DNA of 58,002 nucleotides from Ferroplasma sp037442045 (GTDB lineage: Archaea > Thermoplasmatota > Thermoplasmata > Thermoplasmatales > Thermoplasmataceae): NCBI RefSeq assembly GCF_037442045.1, contig NZ_JBBIRC010000001.1, positions 1-58,002 of the forward strand, in the 5' to 3' direction. This document shows, in pieces, positions 27,025-35,870 of the stretch. Below the pieces are notes generated by a model. That model made no database searches. It saw nothing but the letters and a program-made list of their open reading frames with translations, and was not told where the DNA came from. Made by a program: the position numbers and the translations under genes. The stretch's first letter is position 1; each line of letters opens with the position of its first letter.

Positions 27025-27477
27025 TTAAAGGTATTTTTCAAAAACCTTATCCTTTTCAGCAAGGCTTTTCATTACTTCCTTTGCTGCCTTATCAAGCATG
27101 GATCGCCCTGCAGGTGTAAGTGATCTTCCTGTTTTTATATCCTTTTTAAGGTATCCAAGTGCTTCAAGGGAATGAAGTATGCTCCTTATTATGAATCTGC
27201 TTCCCTGGACGGGATGATACCTTTTTGTGCCTCTGTCCTGGCGGCTTCCATACTCCTGGCTGAGTCTTGCTATTCCAATGCTGCTGTTTAAATAAACTTT
27301 TCTCATAATTGAAGCAAGCCTTGTATAATACCAGTCATCCTGAACCCATGCACGCTCTCTTCCGATACCGTCTTTAAGATAATTTACCCAGTCAGGTATC
27401 GCAACTTTGTTCTCCTTAAATTCTGATGCAAGCTTATTTAATAATAAATCTGCGGGAACTTCTCTAACATCTACCAT
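27025..27477 (-). CDS. rps19e: Ribosomal protein S19e
   Basis: 150 residues. Diagnostic stretches are DWYYTRLASIMRKVYL, IGIARLSQEYGSRQDRG and the GRSLTPAGRSMLDKAA end. It belongs to the 30S head and is found only in archaea and eukaryotes. First gene of the operon that continues to PDCD5. TTTATTTATAAAC on the plus strand (27494-27506), box A on the minus strand, lies about 24 bases before the ATG. Confidence 0.96.
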   Translation of the reverse strand: MVDVREVPADLLLNKLASEFKENKVAIPDWVNYLKDGIGRERAWVQDDWYYTRLASIMRKVYLNSSIGIARLSQEYGSRQDRGTKRYHPVQGSRFIIRSILHSLEALGYLKKDIKTGRSLTPAGRSMLDKAAKEVMKSLAEKDKVFEKYL

Positions 27478-27498
27478 ATTATCACGATGCAGGTTTAT

Positions 27499-29091
27499 TT
27501 ATAAACTATTTATAACATTTTCGTTATTTTTAAAAATTTTAGGTTTTGCAAACAAAAATAAGATCAGCATTGCATTAACTAAAAGATCAAAATAAGTATA
27601 ATAATTAATTGTGCGGAACAGGAAAAATGAAATGCCAATTGACAGAGACACTGATATTGCAAGGAGTAATAATGATATAACAAATATAAGCAGCATTGGG
27701 TAAGTTCCAAATGAATAATAATTTAAATTAGATGTCCCTGGCGGCAATTTTTTAAGGAGCCTGTTGAGATTTACCATTATTATTACATAAAACAATGTTA
27801 TTGCATCCAAAAATTCAAAAATGTAAATAAATAAAATTTTATGGCTCATAACAATTGTAACAAGTATGAATGCCATTACTATGATTGAAAATATGATTAA
27901 ACCGAATATGCCTTTATAAAATGCTATTGACTGCTTTTTCACAGGCAGTGAATTCAAAACCTCTATGCCTTTGCCTTCAACAACAAGAAGGTAAATTGAA
28001 TAGAAAGAAGAAACAAACTCTACAAGATAAAACAGTGAAAACATTGATGAATCCATGCCAGACCCGACACCTATTCCTATAAACAGCGGGATAGCAAAAA
28101 GCACCGGGAGAAATATATATGATAAATTCTGTGGTTTTCTGAATGTACTTTTAGCATCTTTTTTCAGGAAAGCTACAAGCGTTGATCCTGTTTTCAACCT
28201 TGAATTTATTTTCTCACTGGATGTATTTTCCTCCGATGTCATCAATATATTGTATATTCTGTATCTCATAGAGAAATATATAAAGATAACTAATGCAAGA
28301 AAAAGTAATGATAATAATATTTCGATTATTCTGTATAATACAGGAAGTGCAGAATTAAAATATATAATATATTCAAGATTTATGGGAAATGCGAAGACAC
28401 GTATATAAAAAGGCAGTGCTGCTACTGCGCTGCTAACATATCCAAAGTACGATGGGTCTTCAAGTAAAAGATAAAATGCACCTAAAAACAGAAAAAGTGC
28501 CATAATTTTAATAACGTTTTTAATAGAGGTATGTGTTTTAGCTTTTTTCCCTGAATAAACAAAGAGAATTGATGAAATAATGAAACTTAGGATTAATACA
28601 AGAAAAGCATAAATTATTGTAAGCAGTATGGTTTCGTAATTGCCTGTGAGCAAATAAAAAAATATAGCAGAGGGGAAAACAACAAAGATATATGAAGATG
28701 AATTGTAAATAAACCATGATACAAATGGAACATTTACATTAACCTTAATTGGCAATGATTTCAATGGGGACATGATATTATTATTGTATACCGAATTCAG
28801 AAAAACTATTGAATTATATATGCCTATTATAAATAAATATATAAACACTATAAGCCCGAATGACGCAAGCATTGATGGTTCATTCTCTTCAAAATAAACT
28901 GAATCGAGAAAGACAAATACCATGGTAAATAAAACAGCATTGGCCACATATGTCATTAATATATTTCTTGTAAAATACGCTTTTTTATTTCCTGTATTTA
29001 CATTTCGTTGAAATTTTGGTGTATCCTTTATAGCAAGGTAACGCTGTTCAATCATTATCAATTTACTTAAAAACAGAGTTTGATTTTTCAT
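27499..29091 (-). CDS. ABC transporter membrane subunit (ABC-2 type)
   Basis: 530 residues with about twelve hydrophobic segments across the length and no soluble domain. It overlaps the preceding ATPase gene by four bases (ATGA), which is the main evidence that it is the transporter's membrane part. The pattern of two halves of six TM helices, with LVVEGKGIEVLNSLPVKKQS as a cytoplasmic loop, is like exporter permeases of the ABC-2 group. The substrate is unknown. Confidence 0.82.
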   Translation of the reverse strand: MKNQTLFLSKLIMIEQRYLAIKDTPKFQRNVNTGNKKAYFTRNILMTYVANAVLFTMVFVFLDSVYFEENEPSMLASFGLIVFIYLFIIGIYNSIVFLNSVYNNNIMSPLKSLPIKVNVNVPFVSWFIYNSSSYIFVVFPSAIFFYLLTGNYETILLTIIYAFLVLILSFIISSILFVYSGKKAKTHTSIKNVIKIMALFLFLGAFYLLLEDPSYFGYVSSAVAALPFYIRVFAFPINLEYIIYFNSALPVLYRIIEILLSLLFLALVIFIYFSMRYRIYNILMTSEENTSSEKINSRLKTGSTLVAFLKKDAKSTFRKPQNLSYIFLPVLFAIPLFIGIGVGSGMDSSMFSLFYLVEFVSSFYSIYLLVVEGKGIEVLNSLPVKKQSIAFYKGIFGLIIFSIIVMAFILVTIVMSHKILFIYIFEFLDAITLFYVIIMVNLNRLLKKLPPGTSNLNYYSFGTYPMLLIFVISLLLLAISVSLSIGISFFLFRTINYYTYFDLLVNAMLILFLFAKPKIFKNNENVINSL

Positions 29092-29864
29092 TTTATCGAT
29101 TCCCTCAGAGAGTCGATAAGATTATCAAGATCTTCATCACCAGTAAGCTTCAGGAATACTCCTTCCAGATCACCATTGCTGGATCCTGCCTCACTTTTTA
29201 GCTGCTCAAGATTTCCTGTCCCTGCTATATTTCCATTGTATAATATAGATATTGTATCACAGACATTTTGAGCTATTTCCATGATATGTGTTGAAAAAAT
29301 TACAGTTTTACCCTGCTTGGTCATATCTTTTAATAATTCTTTAATTATGCGCGATGATTTTGGATCAAGCCCGTTCATTCCTTCATCCATAACAATGATT
29401 TTGGGATCATGCAGCAATGCCCCTATAATTGCAACCTTTTGTTTTGTGCCAAATGAAAGCGACCCTATAAATTCATTTAGATATTTTTCTATTTCCAGTG
29501 CAGTTGAAAATGCAGTTATCCTTTCTTTCAATGCATTAGCATCTATTTTAAATATGGATGCAATAAAATTAAAATATTCAACAGGAGTAAGCGATTCGTA
29601 TAATGCTGGAGTTTCTGGTATATATCCTGTTATAGCTTTTATATTATCTAAATTTTCGGAAACAGGCATTTCATTAATTATTATTTCCCCTAACGAGGCG
29701 GGCAGGATTCCTGCCATTATTTTCAGGAGTGTAGTTTTTCCTGATCCGTTTGGGCCAAGTATGCCATATATCTGACCTCCTGCAATAGACAGGTTAATTC
29801 CATTAAGCGCCGTGGTACTTCCATACCTTTTGTATAAATTATTTATTTCAATAGTGTTCAACAA
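29088..29864 (-). CDS. ABC transporter ATP-binding protein
   Basis: 258 residues with all motifs intact: Walker A GPNGSGKTT at about 38-46, a Q-loop region near GYIPETPALYESLTP, signature LSFGTKQKV (a variant of LSGGQ), Walker B IIVMDEG, D-loop GLDPKSS and H-loop FSTHIME. It resembles CcmA/NatA-type exporter ATPases. The start is a TTG (29864, or the next codon) placed about 25 bases after ATTTATAAT, so a leaderless TTG start is likely. It pairs with the overlapping membrane gene. Confidence 0.92.
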   Translation of the reverse strand: MLNTIEINNLYKRYGSTTALNGINLSIAGGQIYGILGPNGSGKTTLLKIMAGILPASLGEIIINEMPVSENLDNIKAITGYIPETPALYESLTPVEYFNFIASIFKIDANALKERITAFSTALEIEKYLNEFIGSLSFGTKQKVAIIGALLHDPKIIVMDEGMNGLDPKSSRIIKELLKDMTKQGKTVIFSTHIMEIAQNVCDTISILYNGNIAGTGNLEQLKSEAGSSNGDLEGVFLKLTGDEDLDNLIDSLRESIK

Positions 29865-29930
29865 TATTAATATTAAAACATATTATAAATATTTTTGTTG
29901 GCAGCAAGGAAGCCGAACATTAATTGTTAT

Positions 29931-31010
29931 TCAAAACAATGTTATGTGGAAGAGCAAATGGAATATTTCTCCGGCAGTGAAAGTTATGGCAGCCGCACCA
30001 AGTGCAAGCAATGCCGACCTTAAGCCCGACTTAAATATTGGGATATTAAGGGAAAGTGCTACAATTGAGTTTGAAATTCCCTGCGCTACAAAGACAAGGA
30101 TAACGGAAAATATTACTGCTACATACCTGGAAAAAAAAATAAAGGGCAATATTGGAATTACAGCACCAAGTATATAAGAAACAGCGGTATTTAATGCTGA
30201 ATGTGTGGCTTCAGCAGAATATTTGCCGATCATATTTTCTATTGCCCTGCTTTTCGAAAATATATGCTTTCTGTTAAGCAATCCAATTTTATATTCAGAT
30301 TGTGATTTCTGTGCAAGATATGCACCGAGTGCCATGCTGAATGTTCCGCTTATTCCTACAACCATGCCGCTCAATGCAATATCCATATGATTTGTTATTA
30401 TGGCGGAAAGGCCAACTAAGGTTGCAAGTACTTCAACAAGTCCGTCGCTCATGCCATATAGAAAATCCCTGCTCTTTTGAATGTTTTTTTCACTGTTAGA
30501 AATTTTATTTGCAAATATTTCTTCATGCTCCATTTCTGAAATAATCAGATCATGCACCTTTTTTTTGTAAATATCATCTTCTTTATAATTATCAAGATAA
30601 GCTTTATACTTTTTAATTGATTGATATTCACCGTGTTCAAGTAAATTAATAATAAGGCTCTTGCCAACAACTTTTCTTATTATTATCATGAAAAGATATT
30701 TAAATTTCCTGTACTTGATCTTGTTCATATTTACGTTTGATGATTTCAGTGATTCTCCCCAGAAATTGGCATGTTCACTTTCAGTAGCTGCAAGTTTCCT
30801 GAAGTTCTCTTTCAGATCAGGATCATCTGTTGTTCTGTACATATATGAATAGAACACCATATCTGTCAATTCATCACGAAGGAAATTTATCTGATATCGT
30901 GGGTTGGAGTCTGCAACCATACAGCTAAATAGAGCAATCATATAAAAGGGCTCCCGCTCATTTAGGTATACCTTTATTGTTATATACATCGTATACAGAG
31001 CATTAACCAT
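29931..31010 (-). CDS. Ferritin-like domain fused to VIT1/CCC1 membrane domain
   Basis: 359 residues. The first half (about 35-170) is a rubrerythrin-like di-iron domain with ESEHANFW and SEMEHEEIF, both ExxH-type iron ligands, plus LRDELTDMVFYSYMY. The second half (about 180-359) is a VIT1/CCC1 domain with FLYGMSDGLVEVLATLVGLS, SGTFSMALGAYLAQKSQ and several TMs. Bacterial MbfA, with the same layout, exports iron. Here it probably senses and moves Fe or Mn across the membrane. The first 30 residues are weakly supported, and a later Met (24) could be the start. Confidence 0.88.
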   Translation of the reverse strand: MVNALYTMYITIKVYLNEREPFYMIALFSCMVADSNPRYQINFLRDELTDMVFYSYMYRTTDDPDLKENFRKLAATESEHANFWGESLKSSNVNMNKIKYRKFKYLFMIIIRKVVGKSLIINLLEHGEYQSIKKYKAYLDNYKEDDIYKKKVHDLIISEMEHEEIFANKISNSEKNIQKSRDFLYGMSDGLVEVLATLVGLSAIITNHMDIALSGMVVGISGTFSMALGAYLAQKSQSEYKIGLLNRKHIFSKSRAIENMIGKYSAEATHSALNTAVSYILGAVIPILPFIFFSRYVAVIFSVILVFVAQGISNSIVALSLNIPIFKSGLRSALLALGAAAITFTAGEIFHLLFHITLF

Positions 31011-31099
31011 AAATAGAGATTAATTTATTATACCAATAATATAATAATACAAAAATGTACTGATGGCAAACTATATAACTGTTCTAAGATTATATTTTT

Positions 31100-32452
31100 A
31101 TGGAAAATAATGTATTGCTAAACGGCGTTGAAATTAAAACTGAACTGCCTGGTCCAAATGCAAAAAAAGTAATAAAAGAAGATGAAAAATACCTGGCGAC
31201 TTCAACAAAGTCTTTGCCTGTTGTTGCATCAAGAGGTTTGGGATGTTATATTGAAGATGTTGATAAAAATGTTTTCCTTGATTTTTCAAGTGGAATTAGC
31301 ACCACAAATATAGGTTACGGCAATCAGTATGTTATTTCTAAAGTTCAGGATCAGCTGCATAAATTATGGCATTTTGCAGGAACAGATTTTTACTATGAAG
31401 AGCAGGTAGAATCGGCAAAGGCACTCATCAATGTTTCTCCCGGGAGCCATGACAAAAAGGTCTTTTATACAAATAGCGGTGCAGAAAGCAACGAAGCGTC
31501 ACTGAAGCTTGCCAGAAGCTATACAAAGCGGCCACAGTTTATTGGGTTTATAGGGGGCTTCCATGGAAGAACAATGGGTGCACTGGCATTCACAGCATCA
31601 CAGCCTATACATCATGATGGATTTTTCCCTGAGATGGATGGAGTTACACACATACCATTTCCAGATCCATACAGAAATCCTTTCAATATAGATGGGTATG
31701 ATGATCCCGATGGCCTTACAAATGCAATTTTAGATTATCTGGAAGATTATGTGTTTGGAAAATTTTTGCCATCCAATAGTGTTGCTGCCATACTTGTTGA
31801 ACCCATACAGGGAGAAGGAGGATATGTAGTCCCACCAAGAGATTTCCATAAAAAACTTATGGAGCTCGCACATGACAATGAAATATTATATATAATGGAT
31901 GAAGTCCAGACAGGTTTTGGGAGAACTGGAACATTCTTCGCATCAGAATATTTTGGTGTCGACCCTGATATTATGTCCGTGGCTAAATCCATTGCTTCGG
32001 GAATACCAATGGGTGCATCGGTTGTAAAAAGCAAATATGATTTTGAAAAATCTGGGCTGCATTCCAATACTTTTGGCGGGAATCTTCTGGCTTCAGTTGC
32101 AAGCCGTGCAACAATTGAGGAAATAAAAAATCAGGATATGCTCGGAAATGCCAGAAAAATGGGAGACTATATGAATAAAAGATTGCATGAACTGCAGGAA
32201 AAGTACGATAACATTGGAGATGTGAGAGGGCTTGGATTAATGCAGGCAATAGATTTTGTTAAGAACCGGAAAACGAAGGCACATTTCAGCGAACTGAGAG
32301 ATAAAACTATAGAAAATGCATACAAAAAAGGGCTTATACTGCTTGGAGCTGGAGAAAGCGGAATTCGTTTCATACCTCCACTTATAATAAATGAAAAACA
32401 GATCGATGAGGCAATGAATATACTTGGAAGTTCAATAAAACAGAGCTTATAA
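31100..32452 (+). CDS. Class III aminotransferase (4-aminobutyrate aminotransferase-like)
   Basis: 450 residues, PLP fold type I. Landmarks are FLDFSSGISTTNIGY, NSGAESNEASLKLARSY, GGFHGRTMGALA, EPIQGEGGY, MDEVQTGFGRTG and the PLP lysine in SVAKSIASGIPMGAS, then NTFGGN. It is closest in look to archaeal GabT-type enzymes, which include both omega-aminotransferases and a racemase in Pyrococcus. The exact substrate is open. It stands as a single gene, with the Hjc-like gene converging on it by six bases. Confidence 0.88.
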   Translation: MENNVLLNGVEIKTELPGPNAKKVIKEDEKYLATSTKSLPVVASRGLGCYIEDVDKNVFLDFSSGISTTNIGYGNQYVISKVQDQLHKLWHFAGTDFYYEEQVESAKALINVSPGSHDKKVFYTNSGAESNEASLKLARSYTKRPQFIGFIGGFHGRTMGALAFTASQPIHHDGFFPEMDGVTHIPFPDPYRNPFNIDGYDDPDGLTNAILDYLEDYVFGKFLPSNSVAAILVEPIQGEGGYVVPPRDFHKKLMELAHDNEILYIMDEVQTGFGRTGTFFASEYFGVDPDIMSVAKSIASGIPMGASVVKSKYDFEKSGLHSNTFGGNLLASVASRATIEEIKNQDMLGNARKMGDYMNKRLHELQEKYDNIGDVRGLGLMQAIDFVKNRKTKAHFSELRDKTIENAYKKGLILLGAGESGIRFIPPLIINEKQIDEAMNILGSSIKQSL

Positions 32453-32962
32453 ATTTAAATAATTTATTAAAGTTGTAAGTGGGAGGCCATTTTCCCATCT
32501 CAGTATATAATTTCCCGTTTTTGTAACTTCCTGCTTTGGAAGAAGCTCATAAAGTCCCCTCATTTTTCCCTTATAACTATAATTGCTCTCTATTGAAAAG
32601 AACCTCCAGAAATCACCCTTATAATTTTTTAATCTGTATGCATAAGTTATAAAAAGCCCGGATAAGATACATCTATTATGCAATTTTAATGCCTGATCCT
32701 GCTTGGTTCCGGAGGCTTCACTGAATGCTAAATGGTCTCTGGATGAGGATTTTACCTCTATAACAAGAGAATAATCATCACGCAGAGCCACAAGATCTGC
32801 CCCAAATGATCCTGCTGCCCTTGCAACATAGAATGGTTTGTCGAATATTGTATATATTGTATCCCTTGACACCGGATCCAGATTTTTTGCTATTCTTTCC
32901 ACCGTGTTTTTTGTTCCTGATAGTATGTTCATTAATTCTCTTTCATATATGCTGCCGTTCAT
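32447..32962 (-). CDS. Holliday junction resolvase Hjc-like nuclease
   Basis: 171 residues from ATG 32962 (GTG 32971 upstream is possible). The archaeal Hjc active site can be traced: ERE near the start (E7, R8), the Asp in GSFGADLVAL, and IEVKSSS (the ExK pair). It resolves four-way DNA junctions in recombination. It is longer than the usual 120-135 residues, with an extra C-terminal region after about 130. Some archaea carry both Hjc and Hje, and this could be either. It overlaps the aminotransferase gene end. Confidence 0.78.
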   Translation of the reverse strand: MNGSIYERELMNILSGTKNTVERIAKNLDPVSRDTIYTIFDKPFYVARAAGSFGADLVALRDDYSLVIEVKSSSRDHLAFSEASGTKQDQALKLHNRCILSGLFITYAYRLKNYKGDFWRFFSIESNYSYKGKMRGLYELLPKQEVTKTGNYILRWENGLPLTTLINYLNL

Positions 32963-32975
32963 TTCAATCACTGAA

Positions 32976-33461
32976 TTAAATTTTCAGGTCTTTTCTTATG
33001 TTCTTTAAAGAGTTAAGGCGATATTCAGACCTTTTTATGGCTTCCTCAAATCTGGCCTTTTCATCTGAAGTTTCAGGAATAATTTCAGGTATCTCTGAAG
33101 CATGGCCATTCTCATCAATTGCAACATAAGTAAAAAATGCTCTGGTCGTGACACTTTTATTTCCAGTTTCCACATTTTCCGAGGATACGTCAATTTCAAT
33201 TTCCATTGTTGATTTAGTAGTGTAAGTAACCATAGAGTGCAAATGAACTATATAACCGAGTTTTATTGGCGAAAGAAAGAACAGGCTGTCTATACTCCCT
33301 GTTACAACCTTTTTTCTGCAGTGCTTAAATGCAGTTATGCTTCCTATATTATCCATCCATTCTACAAGGCGTCCACCATATAAATCACTAAACATGTTTG
33401 TATCTTCAGGGAGTACAATAATCTCCGAATTAACTTCTGATTCGCTTACTCTTTTTTCCAT
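32976..33461 (-). CDS. Acyl-CoA thioesterase (hotdog fold, YciA/BFIT type)
   Basis: 161 residues. The hotdog signature is clear: LPEDTNMFSDLYGGRLVEWM (the substrate Asn/Asp region), then RKKVVTGSIDSLFFLSPIKLG. It hydrolyses fatty acyl-CoA; the chain length is unknown. A box A is visible about 22-25 bases upstream of the ATG on the minus strand. The downstream Hjc-like gene begins after 13 bases. Confidence 0.9.
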   Translation of the reverse strand: MEKRVSESEVNSEIIVLPEDTNMFSDLYGGRLVEWMDNIGSITAFKHCRKKVVTGSIDSLFFLSPIKLGYIVHLHSMVTYTTKSTMEIEIDVSSENVETGNKSVTTRAFFTYVAIDENGHASEIPEIIPETSDEKARFEEAIKRSEYRLNSLKNIRKDLKI

Positions 33462-33523
33462 GCAGGTTTATTATAGATAATTTAATAATCTTATCATAAA
33501 TACTTAATTATTGATGATGCTTC

Positions 33524-34273
33524 ATGCAGAGAATTGTAATAGCAGCAGTCCAGAATGGTTCTGGAGAAAATACGGAAAATCCGAATTTAACTTTTTTTGA
33601 AGAAATATTCAAAGAGTTTGGTAAAACTATTTCCGAAAATGAAATTGTATTTACTTATAGCTGCAAATATGCATGGTATCCAGATCAGAGTTTTATTTCG
33701 ATAAGTTCTATATTGAACACTTATGATCGCATTAAATATAGAGCAGGGTATTCCAGAGATATTGTACCAGTTCCTGCCAGAGTTGAAATTTCCAGGGTTT
33801 CATCTGCTAACAATGCTTTATCCAATAATAAAAACGGCGATAGAAATGGAGTCAACAAATTAATAATGGAGCCGGTACCGGTGGATGTGCTGGAAAAATC
33901 CGCAATAATGGCACTTTTATCAGATGGATATTTGCCTATTGTAATACCGGATTTTCCAGTTGCAAAGGAGCTTCAGTATTATTCTGATTCAAAGGAAAGT
34001 GTTGATATTTATTCGGCTTCTTCCCTGCTTGCAACTCTTATAGAAGCCGATAAACTTATAATTATATCTGAAAGAAGATTGGCCATTGACAATATTGAAA
34101 CATTAAAAAATATAAAATATGCCAGACTAAGGGAGTTATTTTATAATAGCTCCTTTAAAGACCCTGAAATGCTGAAAATAATAGGGGCAATGCTGGATTT
34201 TATTTATAAAGGAGGAAAAGCTACTATGCTTATTTCATCCAATATGGAAAAGGTAATAGATATTAAAAAATAA
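33524..34273 (+). CDS. Degenerate carbamate-kinase-like (amino acid kinase family) protein
   Basis: 249 residues. Pieces follow carbamate kinase in order: RIVIAAVQNGSGENTEN (usually RIVIALGGNAL), EPVPVDVLEKSAIMALLSDG (PSP...IEAI..LL..G), VDIYSASSLLATLIEADKLI (IDKDLAsalLA...AD.L) and ageneral end at DPEMLKIIGAMLDFIYKGGK (GPKV.AA..F...GG.). The phosphate-binding GGN is absent, the Lys and Asp of the ATP/carbamate site in IDKD are gone, and the length is short (family about 310). Catalysis is unlikely. This is a motif reading and needs structural comparison. Confidence 0.55.
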   Translation: MQRIVIAAVQNGSGENTENPNLTFFEEIFKEFGKTISENEIVFTYSCKYAWYPDQSFISISSILNTYDRIKYRAGYSRDIVPVPARVEISRVSSANNALSNNKNGDRNGVNKLIMEPVPVDVLEKSAIMALLSDGYLPIVIPDFPVAKELQYYSDSKESVDIYSASSLLATLIEADKLIIISERRLAIDNIETLKNIKYARLRELFYNSSFKDPEMLKIIGAMLDFIYKGGKATMLISSNMEKVIDIKK

Positions 34274-34864
34274 TTATTCATTGTTACTGCTTATTACAGC
34301 ATCAGGGTGAACAAAACATTTCCTGCATCTGGGCTCATAACTTTCCATTCCCCCTATTTTAATCTGTTCGCCGAATACTTCTTTGCCATTCATAATTCTC
34401 TGTGTAAATGTTGCATCCTCGCCGCATCTGGCACAAACGGCTGTCAGAGAATAAACCTGATCAGACCTTGCTATGATTTCCATAGATGTTTTAAACGGGG
34501 TACCAAGATGGTTCTTGTTCAATGCAGCGATATAAACAATTTTATTTTCACTGGCGATTTTATCGGCTATTTCTGGCAATATTGAATTATGGTTCCAGAA
34601 TTGTGCCTCGTCTATGCCTATTACATCAACATTTTTTGAAAGTTCATACATTTTTTTCACTCCTTCATTATCAACATTAAGAACTATTGCAGGAAGCCTC
34701 ATTCCCTTATGGGTTGTTACAAACGTTGTATCATACCTTTTATCAATTTCTGGCTTAAACAGCAATGTGTTCCTTCCGGCCAAAATTTCGCGCTCAAGCA
34801 GTTCAATTAATCTGGAAGTTTTCCCAGAAAACATTGGGCCTGTAATTGTTATTAGTTTGCCCAT
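34274..34864 (-). CDS. tdk: Thymidine kinase (type II)
   Basis: 196 residues from ATG 34864; a box A (GTATAATTAA, 34886-34895) lies 26 bases upstream, so the ATG at 34879 is less likely. It phosphorylates deoxythymidine with ATP. The P-loop GPMFSGKT is at 9-16, VIGIDEAQFW holds the catalytic Glu, and the C-terminal lasso has KIGGMESYEPRC. Four Cys in two CxxC pairs form the structural zinc site. It converges on the carbamate-kinase-like gene with no gap. Confidence 0.95.
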   Translation of the reverse strand: MGKLITITGPMFSGKTSRLIELLEREILAGRNTLLFKPEIDKRYDTTFVTTHKGMRLPAIVLNVDNEGVKKMYELSKNVDVIGIDEAQFWNHNSILPEIADKIASENKIVYIAALNKNHLGTPFKTSMEIIARSDQVYSLTAVCARCGEDATFTQRIMNGKEVFGEQIKIGGMESYEPRCRKCFVHPDAVISSNNE

Positions 34865-35137
34865 ACTGATGTTCTTCATATTTTCGTATAATTAACTTGT
34901 ATATGTTTTTTGACTCTCCGGAGCTATGGTTGTTAAAAATAGAAATTGCGGAATCCTTCAATTGTATTTAATTCCAGGCATTTATTAATATTCTATTAAA
35001 TTTAATTTAACTGCATATTTTTTCTGCATTCGTAAGAATTTATTTCCAATTGTTATTCCATACTCATAACCCGGTAAAAATACACATATTACTCAATTTA
35101 TGTTATTTTGCTCAGTTTCGACTATGACATACTTTTA
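34865..35137. other. Intergenic stretch of about 270 bases between tdk and the RAM-domain gene
   Basis: It holds the tdk promoter at its left end. The remainder is AT-rich with scattered TATA-like words and no gene, clear hairpin or repeat that I can see. A long 5' leader for the 35208 gene is possible because that gene has a Shine-Dalgarno site instead of a leaderless start. Confidence 0.5.
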
Positions 35138-35203
35138 ATGCGCTTAATTATCATCTTCGAAAATCTTATTTGTATAGACATGATTATGGACATACCCGGG
35201 TGA
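35138..35203 (+). CDS. Possible 21-codon leader ORF
   Basis: An ATG at 35138 opens 21 codons ending in TGA at 35201, giving MRLIIIFENL and ending DIPG. The last codons GGG TGA form the GGGTGA ribosome site of the next gene, which starts at 35208. It may be a translated leader, or the reading frame may be chance. No strong promoter is evident just upstream. Low confidence. Confidence 0.25.
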   Translation: MRLIIIFENLICIDMIMDIPG

Positions 35204-35207
35204 ATTA

Positions 35208-35507
35208 ATGGAGGCAGAGATAACAAATTTTAGAGAATATTATGATAACAAAATCATAACAGCGTTGATAGGGATAGAAGCGGATGTAAACAACGTAGAT
35301 ACAATTGGAAGGATAATTGGAGAAAACAAAAACGTCGAAGAAATATTTGTGGTTACCGGTGAATACGATTTATTGATCAAAGTCAGATTTCCCGATTACG
35401 TAGCTCTTGAAAAGTTCATAGTTAATAACCTTAATTCAATAGAAGGGATAAGAAAATCCAGAACAATGATGGTATTGTCCATCATTAAGGATGTATATAT
35501 GAGGTGA
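35208..35507 (+). CDS. Stand-alone Lrp/AsnC ligand-binding (RAM) domain protein
   Basis: 99 residues. The alpha-beta fold of the RAM domain is visible: ITALIGIEADVNNV, EEIFVVTGEYDLLIKVRFP, then FIVNNLNSIEGIRKSRTMMVL. It has no helix-turn-helix, so it does not bind DNA by itself. Related single-domain proteins are thought to bind amino acids or pair with full Lrp regulators. It is followed by a UPF0147 gene after four bases, so both are in one operon. Confidence 0.85.
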   Translation: MEAEITNFREYYDNKIITALIGIEADVNNVDTIGRIIGENKNVEEIFVVTGEYDLLIKVRFPDYVALEKFIVNNLNSIEGIRKSRTMMVLSIIKDVYMR

Positions 35508-35511
35508 TATA

Positions 35512-35769
35512 ATGGATGAGAATTTATTTAATGAAGTTATGGCACTGATGGATGATCTGGAAGATGATTCCTCCATGCCAAGAAATGTTAGAAAGACCTC
35601 TGCTGAAGCAAAGGAGAAGATGAAAGAAGATAAGGAAAGCCTTGATCTCAGGTGTGCTACTGTCATATCCAAACTTGATGATATGTCCAATGACCCGAAT
35701 GTACCCTCACATGGCAGGGCAGCAATATATACCATAATTAGCAAACTGGAAGCACTTTCTAAATCATAA
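35512..35769 (+). CDS. UPF0147 family protein
   Basis: 85 residues, all helical and acidic-basic. The block MDDLEDDSSMPRNVRKTSA and NDPNVPSHGRAAIYTIISKL matches UPF0147, a small archaeal family of unknown function. It has two similar halves (DDSSMPRNVR and NDPNVPSHGR), which suggests an internal duplication. GAGGTGAT before the ATG is a good ribosome site. Co-transcribed with the RAM-domain gene. Confidence 0.88.
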   Translation: MDENLFNEVMALMDDLEDDSSMPRNVRKTSAEAKEKMKEDKESLDLRCATVISKLDDMSNDPNVPSHGRAAIYTIISKLEALSKS

Positions 35770-35870
35770 ATTAATTTATGGAACAACGAAAAATGTTTCA
35801 GTTATTATATATTAATTTTTTTTTACATAGTTAAATATTTATAACATTATAATATTATTAACAGATTAAA

